In this document: in pieces, positions 9,728 through 18,500 of the stretch
Position numbering within the stretch: position 1 is the first letter of the stretch
Layout of the letters: every line of letters begins with the position of its first letter
DNA from: JBGSMX01 sp963790405
GTDB taxonomy: Bacteria; Actinomycetota; Coriobacteriia; Anaerosomatales; JAGXFU01
Assembly (NCBI GenBank): GCA_963790405.1
Contig: CAWBOJ010000006.1
Location: forward strand, 434,001-498,000
Reading direction: 5' to 3'
DNA length: 64,000 nt
Translations under genes and position numbers: made by a program
The notes under the pieces: generated by a model
Seen by the model: only the letters and a program-made list of their open reading frames with translations
Database searches by the model: none
Told to the model about the DNA's origin: nothing

Positions 9728-9765
9728 TCTGTGCAGGCACGATGCAATGGGCAGGGAGCTCGGAA

Positions 9766-10122
9766 GTGGCACGCACGCCGGCAAGACAGATGATTGTTGT
9801 GATCGGGAGCGGTCTGCTTGCGGGCGCCGTGCTCGTCGGTCTGCTGTTTCTGCTCGGTTCGGGTGATGCGACGAGTTCTAATGCGATTCAGCGAATCGGT
9901 TGGGTCGTCCCACTTGCGGCCGGGCTTGTCATCGGAGGCATAGCGCTTGTCTTGCTCGGCACCACGGACGATGCCAAAGACGAGGCCGACGATCTCGAAG
10001 CCGCGACGTGCGCCTCATGCGGGAGCCCAATCATCGCCGAGTGGCGCTTGTGCCCGCATTGCGGCTCGCTTCTGGAATGCGATATGAGGATACCGGGTAC
10101 CCCTTCTCCCCACGAACAGTAG
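9766..10122 (+). CDS. Small membrane protein with C-terminal zinc ribbon
   Basis: The protein has 118 residues if it starts at the GTG at 9766 (GGGAG 7 bases upstream); the ATG at 9790 is an alternative. Two membrane helices (about residues 9-30 and 47-68) are followed by an acidic linker and a double-knuckle zinc ribbon, CASCGSP and CPHCGSL. The last residues are polar. Related membrane/zinc-ribbon proteins have no fixed function. Its sigma-54 promoter and its place right after the activator gene suggest it is a target of the upstream kinase/activator pair, perhaps a membrane accessory or regulator. Confidence 0.65.
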   Translation: MARTPARQMIVVIGSGLLAGAVLVGLLFLLGSGDATSSNAIQRIGWVVPLAAGLVIGGIALVLLGTTDDAKDEADDLEAATCASCGSPIIAEWRLCPHCGSLLECDMRIPGTPSPHEQ

Positions 10123-10165
10123 ACTCGCGAGTCAGGGAAACGGCTCGCTTCGCGAACGTTCGAAC

Positions 10166-10181
10166 TGGCATGAGCTTCGCA
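10166..10181 (+). promoter_or_regulatory. Sigma-54 (-24/-12) promoter for the HMA/cupredoxin pair
   Basis: TGGCATGAGCTTCGCA has TGGCATG at -24 and TCGCA at -12, with GG and GC exactly 10 bases apart. The predicted transcription start is about 40 bases before the HMA gene at 10235. A single base in the -12 element departs from consensus. Confidence 0.7.
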
Positions 10182-10234
10182 TGGGTATAACCTACCTATC
10201 GAGTCAGGAATGACGGAGAGAAGAGGGAACAACG

Positions 10235-10453
10235 ATGGCCGAGACACAGACGACGCTCAAAACGACCGGTATGCATTGCAGGTCATGCTCGATGCTCGTG
10301 GACATGACCGTCGGCGAGCTTGAGGGCGTCGAGAGCGTTGAAACCGACCACGTCAGTGGGGACACGAAGGTGTCGTATGACCTGGAGAAGGTCTCCGTTG
10401 ACGACATAGTGTCAGCAATCAGATCAGCTGGCTACGACGTCGACCAAGCGTAG
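10235..10453 (+). CDS. Heavy-metal-associated (HMA) domain copper chaperone-like protein
   Basis: This is a 72-residue single-domain protein of the CopZ/Atx1 ferredoxin-like fold. The metal site is GMHCRSC (residues 13-19), a variant of GMTCxxC. The end of the domain has the usual AIRSAGYDV. It would bind Cu(I) or a similar soft metal in the cytoplasm and pass it on. It has a sigma-54 promoter and sits 44 bases before a secreted cupredoxin-like protein, so the two are probably one transcription unit. No P-type copper ATPase is seen in the window. Confidence 0.88.
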   Translation: MAETQTTLKTTGMHCRSCSMLVDMTVGELEGVESVETDHVSGDTKVSYDLEKVSVDDIVSAIRSAGYDVDQA

Positions 10454-10497
10454 TCTGTCATCGCCCAACGACCGACAAACGAGAGGACCATCAAGAC

Positions 10498-11019
10498 ATG
10501 AGCGAGACGACGTATGCGGCATCGAGTCGCACGAAGTACATTCTTGTTGCCGTAGTGGTTGTACTGGCGTTCTTCGCTGCATACGGTATCGCGTCAGGCC
10601 GCGCGGATGCTTCCTCACAGACTGCCATCCCGGCCACGACAGCCAACGGTTCTGGAACCGCTGCTGCGTGTGACCCTGCGGCTGATCTGGCAGCGTGTGG
10701 TGGAGACTGTTGCGAATCAGGCTCGTCCGAGCTGATCGAAGGAAGTGCGACGCTTGAAGGCGATGTGCAGAAGCTGTACGTGGATGTCTCGGGCGGCAGT
10801 TTCGATCCGAACGTCATCTACGTGAAGGCTGGCGTTCCGATCGAGCTCACGTTCAGCGAAGGATCAGGCTGCATGGCCGAGGTCATGTTCAAGGACTTCG
10901 GCGTCTACGAGAGCCTGACAAGCGGCGGAGCCGCAATCGAATTGCCGGCCCTCGAGGTAGGCGAGTACGGCTTCTCATGCGGGATGGAGATGGTGTTTGG
11001 GACTCTCATCGCGGAGTAA
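10498..11019 (+). CDS. Membrane-anchored cupredoxin-domain protein
   Basis: This is a 173-residue protein. One N-terminal membrane helix or signal anchor (about 14-33) leads to an extracytoplasmic serine/alanine/glycine-rich linker that contains a cysteine-rich patch (ACGGDCCESG). The C-terminal ~90 residues form a cupredoxin fold (VDVSGGSFDPNVIYVKAGVP, then LEVGEYGFSCGMEMVFG). The CGMEM segment supplies Cys and Met ligands as in blue or purple copper sites. The classic upstream histidine is not obvious; GSGCMAEVMF may supply Cys/Met instead. It probably binds or carries copper outside the membrane, paired with the HMA protein. It lies 125 bases upstream of ccdA. Confidence 0.75.
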   Translation: MSETTYAASSRTKYILVAVVVVLAFFAAYGIASGRADASSQTAIPATTANGSGTAAACDPAADLAACGGDCCESGSSELIEGSATLEGDVQKLYVDVSGGSFDPNVIYVKAGVPIELTFSEGSGCMAEVMFKDFGVYESLTSGGAAIELPALEVGEYGFSCGMEMVFGTLIAE

Positions 11020-11037
11020 CTCGCGAGGGCGCTGTGG

Positions 11038-11066
11038 TTGCCGTCGGATACCCCCATAGGTATACT
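11038..11066 (+). promoter_or_regulatory. Promoter with CsoR/CstR-like operator, ccdA
   Basis: TTGCCG (11038-11043), 17 bases and TATACT (11061-11066) form a promoter. ATACCCCCATAGGTAT (11048-11063) fills the spacer; it has a perfect left half-site and a right half-site with two changes. Its offset from the -35 box is the same as at the thioredoxin promoter. Confidence 0.65.
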
Positions 11067-11144
11067 GATTGTCGCGACCAGCCCGACGCGATCGGTGTTC
11101 GGGGGTTCGCACAGGGTACGTATCCATGACGGGGGCGTGAGACG

Positions 11145-11870
11145 ATGAGTGAGTCGGTAGGCATTCTGGCGGCGTTCGCGGCGGGAATAGTGTCCTTCCT
11201 GTCGCCATGCGTGCTGCCGCTGTTGCCAGGGTACCTGTCGTTCATCACGGGGTTCACTCCGGCCCAGCTTTCCGACCAAGAGGTGAGCACGAAGGCGGTC
11301 TTGTGGCCGAGTCTGCTGTTTGTCTCCGGCTTCTCGTTTGTGTTCGTGGGTCTCGGTGCGTCGGCTTCCGTTCTCGGTGGGTTCCTGGTCGACTACCGCG
11401 ATTTGCTCGTCCGTTCATCTGGACTGCTTGTGTTCGTACTAGGCTTCTTCATGCTCGGAATCATCAAGGTTCCCTGGCTCTACGGTGAGGCACGATTCGA
11501 GATGGGCAAAGCGCGCAAGTTCGGCCGCTTCGCGGCTCTTGCGATGGGTGCCGCGTTCGCCTTCGGTTGGACCCCGTGCGTAGGCCCGATTCTCGGCTCA
11601 ATCCTGGCGCTTGCAGGTTCCTCCGGCAGCGTGGGCTACGGCGCCCTGCTGCTACTCGTGTACTCCCTGGGTCTCGGCGTGCCCTTCATCGTGACGGCGC
11701 TGCTGTTCGGCAAGCTGCGCTCGACGCTGTCTTGGCTCAATCGTCATTCGCTCGTCGTGAACCGCGTTGCCGGCGTGCTGCTTATGGCGGTCGGGGTGCT
11801 CATCTTCACGGGGGAGCTTTCGCGGCTGGCTGGCTGGATGACGATTGTGCTTCCGGGTATCGAGATATAG
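11145..11870 (+). CDS. ccdA: CcdA-family thiol-disulfide transmembrane protein
   Basis: This is a 241-residue membrane protein with six hydrophobic segments in two inverted repeats. Each repeat begins with the redox cysteine motif of CcdA/DsbD: SFLSPCVLPLLPGYLS near the N-terminus and GWTPCVGPILGS near residue 143. It carries reducing power from cytoplasmic thioredoxin to extracytoplasmic thiols, for example for c-type cytochrome maturation or cupredoxin assembly. Thioredoxin, its natural electron donor, appears to share the same operator type, which links the two in one regulon. ATG at 11145; no ResB or ResC neighbour is seen. Confidence 0.92.
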   Translation: MSESVGILAAFAAGIVSFLSPCVLPLLPGYLSFITGFTPAQLSDQEVSTKAVLWPSLLFVSGFSFVFVGLGASASVLGGFLVDYRDLLVRSSGLLVFVLGFFMLGIIKVPWLYGEARFEMGKARKFGRFAALAMGAAFAFGWTPCVGPILGSILALAGSSGSVGYGALLLLVYSLGLGVPFIVTALLFGKLRSTLSWLNRHSLVVNRVAGVLLMAVGVLIFTGELSRLAGWMTIVLPGIEI

Positions 11871-12021
11871 AGCCAGGCGCTCGCGAGCTTCGCATGTCCT
11901 AGATCGAGTTGGCAGCTGGTCTGGCTGGCGCAACACGCTTTGTGACCGCGCCCTTCGTGGACTACGATGAGGACGGTCGTGCATCCTTTCCGATGCTCTC
12001 TCACGGCAAAGGGGTGCCTCT

Positions 12022-15000
12022 GTGGCGCGTGAGATACGTAGCGAGTCACTCTCATCGAACCTGATGGTGCTCACGTTGATGATCGTCACTGTCTCGGTGA
12101 TGACGATCAGTCTTGCTGCACTCACAGGTGTGTACAACCTCGCGCGGGATCAAGTTGCCTCACGGCAGCAGGCCGTCCGCGATGTGTTCATCGTCGAGGT
12201 TGACAGCCGGTTCAATTCCTCCACCCGGGTGCTCGATGACGTCTCCGCAATCTTGATCGACCCGGCGCGTGACACGATCGACCACTCGGCGCTCAACGAA
12301 CGGTTCTCGACCGGGTTCGAGTACATCGACAGACTGCTTGTTACCGATCCCGACGGCGCGGTACTCGTATCCTTCCCCTACGCCAACGAGGTGTTGGACG
12401 TCCCCAACATGTCGATCTACCGGGCCGGGATCGACGACACCACTTCGTTCCACTTCTCTCAGAACGCGGGTCGCAATGAACTATGGGTTGCCCGAGCAGT
12501 TTCCGGTCCACAGGGCGATCTTCTCGTACTCGCGCGGGTGCGAACAGCGTTTCTCGAGGTCTTGGTTCGTGAGTTCTCGTCCTCGAATCAGGGACGAGTG
12601 GTCGCCGTGGTCGGTCCCGACGGAGAGATGCTCTTCGCAGGAGAGGGCGGCGAGAAGCTTGTCTCTTCAAGCATCGAGTACACATTGGATGGCGCGAGCG
12701 ATCAAGGTGATGTGACTGCGCTTGGCGCTTCCGGCGACGCACTGTGGGGCCAGTGGGCTGGGCTTGAAGCGAATCCGGGTCTCGATTGGAGCGTGTTCGT
12801 TGTGGAGCCACGCGCCAATGTGATCGATACGACCTGGCGTACGCTCACCCCGGCTGTTATCGCACTGATTTTCAGCGGCGTGTTTTCGGTCGCGCTTACC
12901 ACGCTGTTCGGGCGTCGTCTCGTGGCTCCGCTGCGTTCGCTTGAAGCTCATGCGAAAGAGGCGGTGTCCGGTGCATACGTTCCTCCGATCAGGACCGCGC
13001 GGATTGACGAGGTTGGTCGTTTGGCGGAAGCCTTCAACGCAATCGCACTTCGCCTCAATGCGCTGCAGGATCTCTCCCAGCTGCTCGCGAGCTCATCGAG
13101 CCTGGATCAAGTTCTCGATGGGATTCTTTCGGCCATGGGTCACATCGTCGGATCGGCCAACGTGGCTGTGTTCCTTGTGGACGATGCCCGCTCGAATCTC
13201 GTAGCAGTGAGAACGAGGGGACTGATTGCAGTCGAGGACAGCTGTGTGCCACTGCGGGGGCACACGTGGCTTGCGCAAGCCTTGGAGGCGAGCGGTCCAG
13301 CAACCTTCTCGGGCATGGATGAGGAGCTGGCAGAGTCATTCCCAGGGATAGCCGGGACCGGTCCGGTCTCGGGTCTCGTCACACCGATGCACGTCGGCTC
13401 AGAGCCGCTGGGGCTCATCATCGTGCTGCAACAGGATGCCCGCGAGTTCACCCAGGCCGAGATGGAGATGGTGCGGACCTTCTCCGCGCAAGCTGCAGTG
13501 GCCGTGTACAACTCGCGGCTGTTCGAAGTCGAATCTGCATCACGGCACGAAGCCGAGGCGATGCGCACCGTTGCCGAGGCACTGGCGGATCCCATCAACA
13601 TAGGTCGGTCTTTCGACACAGTTATGCGCATCACGCAGAACCTGTTCGGCGTGGCATCTGTGCGAATCGGATTCATGGACCGGACATCGCTGGGATTGCC
13701 GTCCGCGACTGACCTTGCAGGTGAGAGGCTCTTGCTGCATGCATGGGAGGCTGCGTGGTCGGCGGGGGACGGCGATCTGGTCGTCCGCATCTCGCCCGGG
13801 GACGATCCGGCAATCGATCGCTATCTGGAATCCGTCGGCGGGGCCGAAGCGCTGCTGCTCACCGTCATGAGGCTCGATCGTCCAGGTGCGGTCGTCTCGC
13901 TTGTGATCGATCTGCCGGGCAGGACGTTCGCAGCACACGAACGCAGTCTGGCGTACGCCCTCGGCAAGCAACTCGCTCTCGCCCTAGACAATACGTTCCA
14001 CTATGCCGAGGCGAGAGCACGGGCATCCAACCTGGAGACCATTTTCCGCATCTCCCAGGCGGTGAGTTCGTCGCTGCAGATCAAGGTCGTGCTTAACCGC
14101 GTGCTCGATGTGGTCCAGAAGATCTTCTCGGCAGATACCGTCTCGCTGATGCAGTTCAACGACACGACCCACACCATCGAGACGGTTATGGCGCGCGGCA
14201 TGATATCCACGGACATGCTTCACTACTCGTGCGCGCCGGGTGATGACGTGCCAGGTCGCGTGTTCGAGACAGGCGAGCCAATGAAGATCGACGATCTGTT
14301 CGCCGAGGACACGGAGTTGCCCGCTATCGCCATAGGGCAGGGCTTGCACTCCATGCTGGCCGTTCCGCTGTTGGCTCGCGGTCGCTCGATTGGCGTTCTC
14401 ACGATCTACTCGGCGTTGAACGAGGCGTTCAGCGATGAGGACATGGGCCTGCTCCACACCTTCGCTTCCCAGGCTGCCCTTGCGATCGACACGGCGGCTC
14501 TGTATGGCCGAGAGCACCACGTGGCCTCGGTGCTGCAAGCCAGCATTCTGCCGAAGAGCTTGCCGGAGTACGAGGAGATCGAGTCGAGCAGCGTGTATCT
14601 TGCGGCCGGCGAAGAGGTCGAGATCGGTGGCGACTACTTCGACGTGTTCAGGGATGCAGAGAATCGGATCGTTCTCGCGATCGGCGATGTGTGCGGCAAG
14701 GGCGTCGAAGCAGCGACGAAGACATCGATGATCAAGTACATGGTCAGAGGACTCGTGGCGGCTCGTCTGAGTCCCGCCGAGGTTCTGAGCGAGGTCAATA
14801 GGGCCGTGTCTGAATCGGGCGACCCCAGCGATATCGTCACGTTGTGGGTCGGACGCATCGATGACGGGAACAACACGCTGTGCTATGCAGACGGCGGTCA
14901 TCCTCCGGCCTTCGTGCGCCATGCAAGCGATGGTTCGACCGCGCGCTTGCCCACCACTGGGGCGTTGCTGGGGGCGATGGCCGACGCGGTGTATGAGGAA

Positions 15001-15249
15001 GAAGAAGTCGCGTTTCAGCCGAACGACATCCTCGTTCTGTATACCGATGGGGTAACGGAAGCGAGGCGTGGGAATAAGTTCTTTGGCGAAGGGCGGGTCC
15101 GACGGGCGGTTGGAGCTGGCGGCAGTGCGAACGACGTGGTCGATCGGCTTCTGAGTACACTCGACCGGTTTGCACCGGGTGCGCTTCGTGATGACGCCGC
15201 TGTTGTTGCTGTTCGACTGCGACCAGACTCTGAGCGGACGGACCGATAG
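12022..15249 (+). CDS. SpoIIE/RsbU-type PP2C phosphatase with extracytoplasmic sensor, HAMP and GAF domains
   Basis: This is a 1075-residue protein from GTG (12022). A first membrane helix (about 15-38) is followed by a ~230-residue extracytoplasmic region resembling a double-CACHE sensor. A second helix (about 272-295) and a HAMP segment (RRLVAPLRSLEAHAKE) come next. Three GAF-like domains span about 350-500, 510-655 and 670-820. The C-terminal PP2C domain (about 840-1060) has the metal-binding motifs GGDYFDVF, AIGDVCGKGVEAA, YADGGHPP and VLYTDGVTEAR. It would dephosphorylate an RsbV-like antagonist to activate a stress or developmental sigma factor. The partner is almost certainly the STAS-kinase fusion encoded 16 bases downstream. 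It is a large signal integrator with both outside and cytoplasmic inputs. Confidence 0.93.
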   Translation: MAREIRSESLSSNLMVLTLMIVTVSVMTISLAALTGVYNLARDQVASRQQAVRDVFIVEVDSRFNSSTRVLDDVSAILIDPARDTIDHSALNERFSTGFEYIDRLLVTDPDGAVLVSFPYANEVLDVPNMSIYRAGIDDTTSFHFSQNAGRNELWVARAVSGPQGDLLVLARVRTAFLEVLVREFSSSNQGRVVAVVGPDGEMLFAGEGGEKLVSSSIEYTLDGASDQGDVTALGASGDALWGQWAGLEANPGLDWSVFVVEPRANVIDTTWRTLTPAVIALIFSGVFSVALTTLFGRRLVAPLRSLEAHAKEAVSGAYVPPIRTARIDEVGRLAEAFNAIALRLNALQDLSQLLASSSSLDQVLDGILSAMGHIVGSANVAVFLVDDARSNLVAVRTRGLIAVEDSCVPLRGHTWLAQALEASGPATFSGMDEELAESFPGIAGTGPVSGLVTPMHVGSEPLGLIIVLQQDAREFTQAEMEMVRTFSAQAAVAVYNSRLFEVESASRHEAEAMRTVAEALADPINIGRSFDTVMRITQNLFGVASVRIGFMDRTSLGLPSATDLAGERLLLHAWEAAWSAGDGDLVVRISPGDDPAIDRYLESVGGAEALLLTVMRLDRPGAVVSLVIDLPGRTFAAHERSLAYALGKQLALALDNTFHYAEARARASNLETIFRISQAVSSSLQIKVVLNRVLDVVQKIFSADTVSLMQFNDTTHTIETVMARGMISTDMLHYSCAPGDDVPGRVFETGEPMKIDDLFAEDTELPAIAIGQGLHSMLAVPLLARGRSIGVLTIYSALNEAFSDEDMGLLHTFASQAALAIDTAALYGREHHVASVLQASILPKSLPEYEEIESSSVYLAAGEEVEIGGDYFDVFRDAENRIVLAIGDVCGKGVEAATKTSMIKYMVRGLVAARLSPAEVLSEVNRAVSESGDPSDIVTLWVGRIDDGNNTLCYADGGHPPAFVRHASDGSTARLPTTGALLGAMADAVYEEEEVAFQPNDILVLYTDGVTEARRGNKFFGEGRVRRAVGAGGSANDVVDRLLSTLDRFAPGALRDDAAVVAVRLRPDSERTDR

Positions 15250-15265
15250 TGACAAACGAGGCACG

Positions 15266-16045
15266 ATGACGTTCACGATTCAGCGCTATGACGAGGTCAA
15301 AGCGGGTGTGTTCTGCGTCTCTGGAGACATCGACGTAGCCCTCGTTCCTGAGCTGCGCGGTGCGCTCGAAGGACTCGTGAAGAGCGGTGTGAAGAACATA
15401 GTTGTGGACTTGGCGGATGTGACCTACGCGGACTCTTCCGCGCTCGGGTTGCTGGTCTGGCTGGACGGACGACTGCGCGATTTGCACGGCAGGATCGTGC
15501 TGTCTGGCGCAAATCGCGACATCACCAGGATATTGGAGATATCCGGACTTGTGTCGGTGACGCGCGGGGTCTCCACTGCCGAATCGGTGGACGATGCGCT
15601 GGCCGGGTTCGATCATTCGCGATCGGCTCTGCTACTTTGGTTCCGTGAGTTGAAGATGAGAGCGGATGTTGAAGAGCTTGCCGAGGTTCGCGAAAGCGTG
15701 TGCGACCTGTTTGCTCCGCTCAAGATGAGTGACGCGTCGTTGTTCGACGTGAAGGTGGCATTGGGCGAGGCGTTGGCGAATGCCGTGAGACATGGCTCGC
15801 CTGGATCGGACTCATCCATCAGCATTAGGGTCGAGGCGTACGACAATCGAATTGTACTCATCGTCCGCGACTCTGGATGTGGTTTCGATGGCGAGCACTC
15901 GTGTAGTGACGACCTGTACGCTGCGAGCGGACGCGGCATAATGTTCATGCGTGCCCTGATGGACCACGTGGAGTTCGAGCCGCTCCAAGACGGGGGCACG
16001 CTCGTCAGGCTTACGAAGCACCGTACCGCGGCCGAGCCCGTCTGA
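15266..16045 (+). CDS. Fused anti-sigma antagonist (STAS) and anti-sigma kinase (HATPase) protein
   Basis: The protein has 259 residues from the ATG at 15266. The first ~110 residues form a STAS domain of RsbV type, with the phosphorylatable serine in TYADSSALGLLVWL. The remaining ~140 are an RsbW-type HATPase with GEALANAVRHGSPG (N-box), VRDSGCGFD (G1) and ASGRGIMFMRALMD (G2). In known systems these are separate proteins that bind each other and a sigma factor. Here antagonist and kinase are one chain, so phosphorylation in cis is possible. The preceding PP2C phosphatase should reverse it. No sigma-B-type sigma gene lies adjacent. A possible alternative role is in a non-sigma partner-switch. 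Confidence 0.88.
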   Translation: MTFTIQRYDEVKAGVFCVSGDIDVALVPELRGALEGLVKSGVKNIVVDLADVTYADSSALGLLVWLDGRLRDLHGRIVLSGANRDITRILEISGLVSVTRGVSTAESVDDALAGFDHSRSALLLWFRELKMRADVEELAEVRESVCDLFAPLKMSDASLFDVKVALGEALANAVRHGSPGSDSSISIRVEAYDNRIVLIVRDSGCGFDGEHSCSDDLYAASGRGIMFMRALMDHVEFEPLQDGGTLVRLTKHRTAAEPV

Positions 16046-16091
16046 GCGCCAGCTCGGCGACCTGCCGTCGTACGGCGGAAGGACTGAGGAC

Positions 16092-17200
16092 TTGGGCGCC
16101 AAGAGGCGGATTCTGATCTTCTCTGCGTCGTTCGGCGGCGGACATCGGTCTGCGGCCGAGGCGTTGAGTCGCTATTATCAGGCGCATTACGCCGATGAGG
16201 TCGAGACTAGAATCGTGGACTTCTTCGAGGAGTTCGTTCCGAGTCTGAACGTGCTCGCCAAGTTCGCCTATCAGCAGTCCGTGCAGTTCTTCCCCGCGGC
16301 TTACGGCACCTTCTTCGAGCTTTCGAACAAGCTTCCGACCAACCCCGTTGTTCACGAGCTGAAGCTCATGGGAGTGCAAAGAGCGCAAGCGCATATCGAC
16401 GAGTTCCATCCGGACGCCGTTATCTCGACCTTTCCCGTTGCCGGCGGGGTCGTGGCAGAGATCAAGAAGGACCGGCCGCTTGTCTCGGCCACTGTCATCA
16501 CGGATTTCGGTGCGCACCGTTCGTGGCTGCATCCTGCAACCGACATCTACTTCGTGGCGTGCAAAGAGGTTCGCGAGGACTTGGTCGTGCGCGGGATACC
16601 CTGGGACCGGGTTGTGGTGTCCGGTATCCCCATCCACGAGCGTTTCAGCGAGGATCTCGAACGAACTGCTGTGCGCAAGGAGCTTCGGCCTGTCTGATCG
16701 GTTTACTGTACTGTTGACCTCGATTGCGGGGACGCCCGGAGATGCAAAGGACCTGACGCGCCAGCTCGTCGAGATGGGGGTCCAGGTGGCCGCTGTCGCG
16801 GGGCGACAGCGAGCGTCTTCGCAAGCGGCTAGAGAGCCTGCAGAAGGAGTCCGAGCTACTGAAGGTGTTCGGTTTCGTCGAGGAAATGCATAGAATGATG
16901 AAAGCGGCAGACCTGCTGGTCGGAAAAGCTGGGGGGTTGACGGTTTCCGAGGCGCTTGCGATGCGACTGCCGCTGATGATTCACAACCCCGTACCGGGGC
17001 AGGAGATTTACAACGTCGACTTCATCGTGAACTACGGTGCTGGCCTGCTTGCACGGGACGAGGAGGATGTGGTCGAGAAGGTGCGATTCTTGTCGACTCA
17101 TCCGAAGCGGCTGGACCAGATGACCGAGAATGCAGGATCGATAGGCAAGCCCGCTGCAGCTCAGACTGTGTGCGAGCGGGTTCGTGCGGCACTGATGTGA
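16092..17200 (+). CDS. MGDG synthase/UgtP-like processive glycosyltransferase (two frameshifts)
   Basis: The protein reads through three frames: residues from 16092 to about 16684, then 16685 to about 16797, then to the TGA at 17198. The N-terminal half carries the MGDG-synthase signature FSASFGGGHRSAAEAL and VISTFPVAGGVVAEIKK. The middle is DRFTVLLTSIAGTP. The C-terminal half has the nucleotide-sugar motif LVGKAGGLTVSEALAMRLP and PGQEIYNVDFI. All expected segments are present in order, so the two +1 shifts are more likely sequence errors than decay. It would transfer a sugar to diacylglycerol or a similar lipid at the membrane. The start is TTG at 16092 with GGAAGGA upstream. Confidence 0.82.
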
Positions 17201-17222
17201 TCTGTGAGTTGGAGGAGTGAAG

Positions 17223-17796
17223 ATGAACCTGTCGGATGCTTTCGAGGCGCGCCGCTCGATTCGCTCATACAGTAGTGCTCCGGTGCCGCGGGAGGTACTC
17301 GATCGCGTGTTCTGGGCTGCGTCACGCGCACCGTCCTCGATGAACGAGCAGCCGTGGCGGTTCTACGTTGCACAGAATGAGGCTCGCATGGCTGTGGGAG
17401 AAGTCATGGCACAGTCAACGGGCTACCTCGAGGAATACATGAAGGTCATCGGGCACGAAGTCGACGGACGAGGCCCTGCGCTGGTACAGCGAGCTGGGTG
17501 GAGCTCCTGTTCTCGTGGCGTGTACGATGCCACGCGTCGACGATGAGTTCGCCCGCCTGAACAAACACCTGTCGGTTGGCGCGGCGATCGAGAACATGTT
17601 GCTGGCCGCTACCGAAGAAGGTCTGGGATCGTGCAGTATCACCTTCTCATACTGGGTGCGCGACCAGATCGCCGCGACCCTTAGCGTTCCAGACGATCGC
17701 GTTATCGTTGCCATGGTCGTGTTTGGCTATCCCGGTGAGCAGCAGGTCGCCTCGTCACCGCCCAAGAACGCAGACGTGACCGTTTACGTCGACTGA
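17223..17796 (+). CDS. Nitroreductase-family flavoprotein (one frameshift)
   Basis: The start ATG at 17223 has GGAGGAG 5 bases upstream. The first frame gives the FMN-binding start ARRSIRSYSSAPVPREVLD and APSSMNEQPWRFYVA. After a +1 shift near 17463 the second frame continues with TDEALRWYSELGGAPVLVACT, VGAAIENMLLAATEEGLGSC and FGYPGE, ending at 17796. Total length is about 190 residues, normal for small NAD(P)H:FMN nitroreductases. The substrate is unknown. The break is probably a base-insertion error because both halves are conserved. Confidence 0.82.
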
Positions 17797-17800
17797 CGGT

Positions 17801-18499
17801 ATGTACCGGGCGGTCTTCTTCGATGTGGGCAACACGTTGTTGTATCCGTTCCCAAGCGTGTCCGAGGTCTGCCGACAGGTGCTCGTAGGCGCAGGTCACT
17901 CGGCTGAATTGGGCGCCATAGACGCGCTCATGCCCATCGTGGACGCGTACTACGAGGACCGGTATCGCGAAGACGACACCTTCTGGACCGATGATGACGA
18001 GACCTCTGGCGTGTGGGTCGGCATGTACTCGCTCCTGTGTCGAAGACTTGGGATCGAGGAAGATGCCGAGAAGCTCGCCCGGCGCGTGTACGACGAGTTC
18101 GGCGATCCCGGTCGGTGGCGGGCGTACGACGATGTCGTCCCGACACTCCGCCGGCTCAAGGCAGCGGGTCTCTCGACCGGGATAATCTCCAACTGGGACG
18201 GTCGTCTCAGCGGGCTGCTCGAAGGAATGGGGCTTTCGCAAGATCTCGACGCTGTTGTGTCTTCGGCGGAGGTCAAGCTGCACAAACCGGATCCCCGCAT
18301 CTTCGAACTCGCATGTCGGCGGGTGGGTGTTGCTCCCGAGCACGCCATTCACGTCGGCGATCACCACTACGCCGATATCGTCGGCGCGACTGCAGCCGGT
18401 ATGACCGCGGTGCTGATCGATCGTCATGGTGGTGCACCGGACGGCGGGATTACAACGCTGGACCAGCTTGGTTCGTATCTCGGCTGGGAGGTGTCGTGA
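17801..18499 (+). CDS. HAD-superfamily hydrolase
   Basis: This is a 232-residue protein. HAD motif I is FFDVGNTLLYP (nucleophile Asp9, with glycine in place of the second Asp, as in some DUF4743/REG-2-like HADs). Motif II is IISNWDG. Motif III is the lysine in KLHKPDPRIFELA, and motif IV is HVGDHHYADIVGA. The helical cap lies between motifs I and II. It is similar to REG-2-like, YjjG or haloacid dehalogenase-like phosphatases; the substrate cannot be assigned. It begins 4 bases after the nitroreductase stop and ends 1 base before the phosphodiesterase start. Confidence 0.88.
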   Translation: MYRAVFFDVGNTLLYPFPSVSEVCRQVLVGAGHSAELGAIDALMPIVDAYYEDRYREDDTFWTDDDETSGVWVGMYSLLCRRLGIEEDAEKLARRVYDEFGDPGRWRAYDDVVPTLRRLKAAGLSTGIISNWDGRLSGLLEGMGLSQDLDAVVSSAEVKLHKPDPRIFELACRRVGVAPEHAIHVGDHHYADIVGATAAGMTAVLIDRHGGAPDGGITTLDQLGSYLGWEVS

Positions 18500-18500
18500 C

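Noticed and set aside
9700..9765. ATG at 9700 as start of the zinc-ribbon membrane protein
   Set aside because: It precedes the sigma-54 promoter at 9712-9727, and the added residues are unlike any signal sequence. The GTG at 9766 has a good ribosome site.
13984..15276. A 430-codon reading frame on the minus strand
   Set aside because: Antisense to the PP2C phosphatase, no motif, no ribosome site; shadow of biased codon use.
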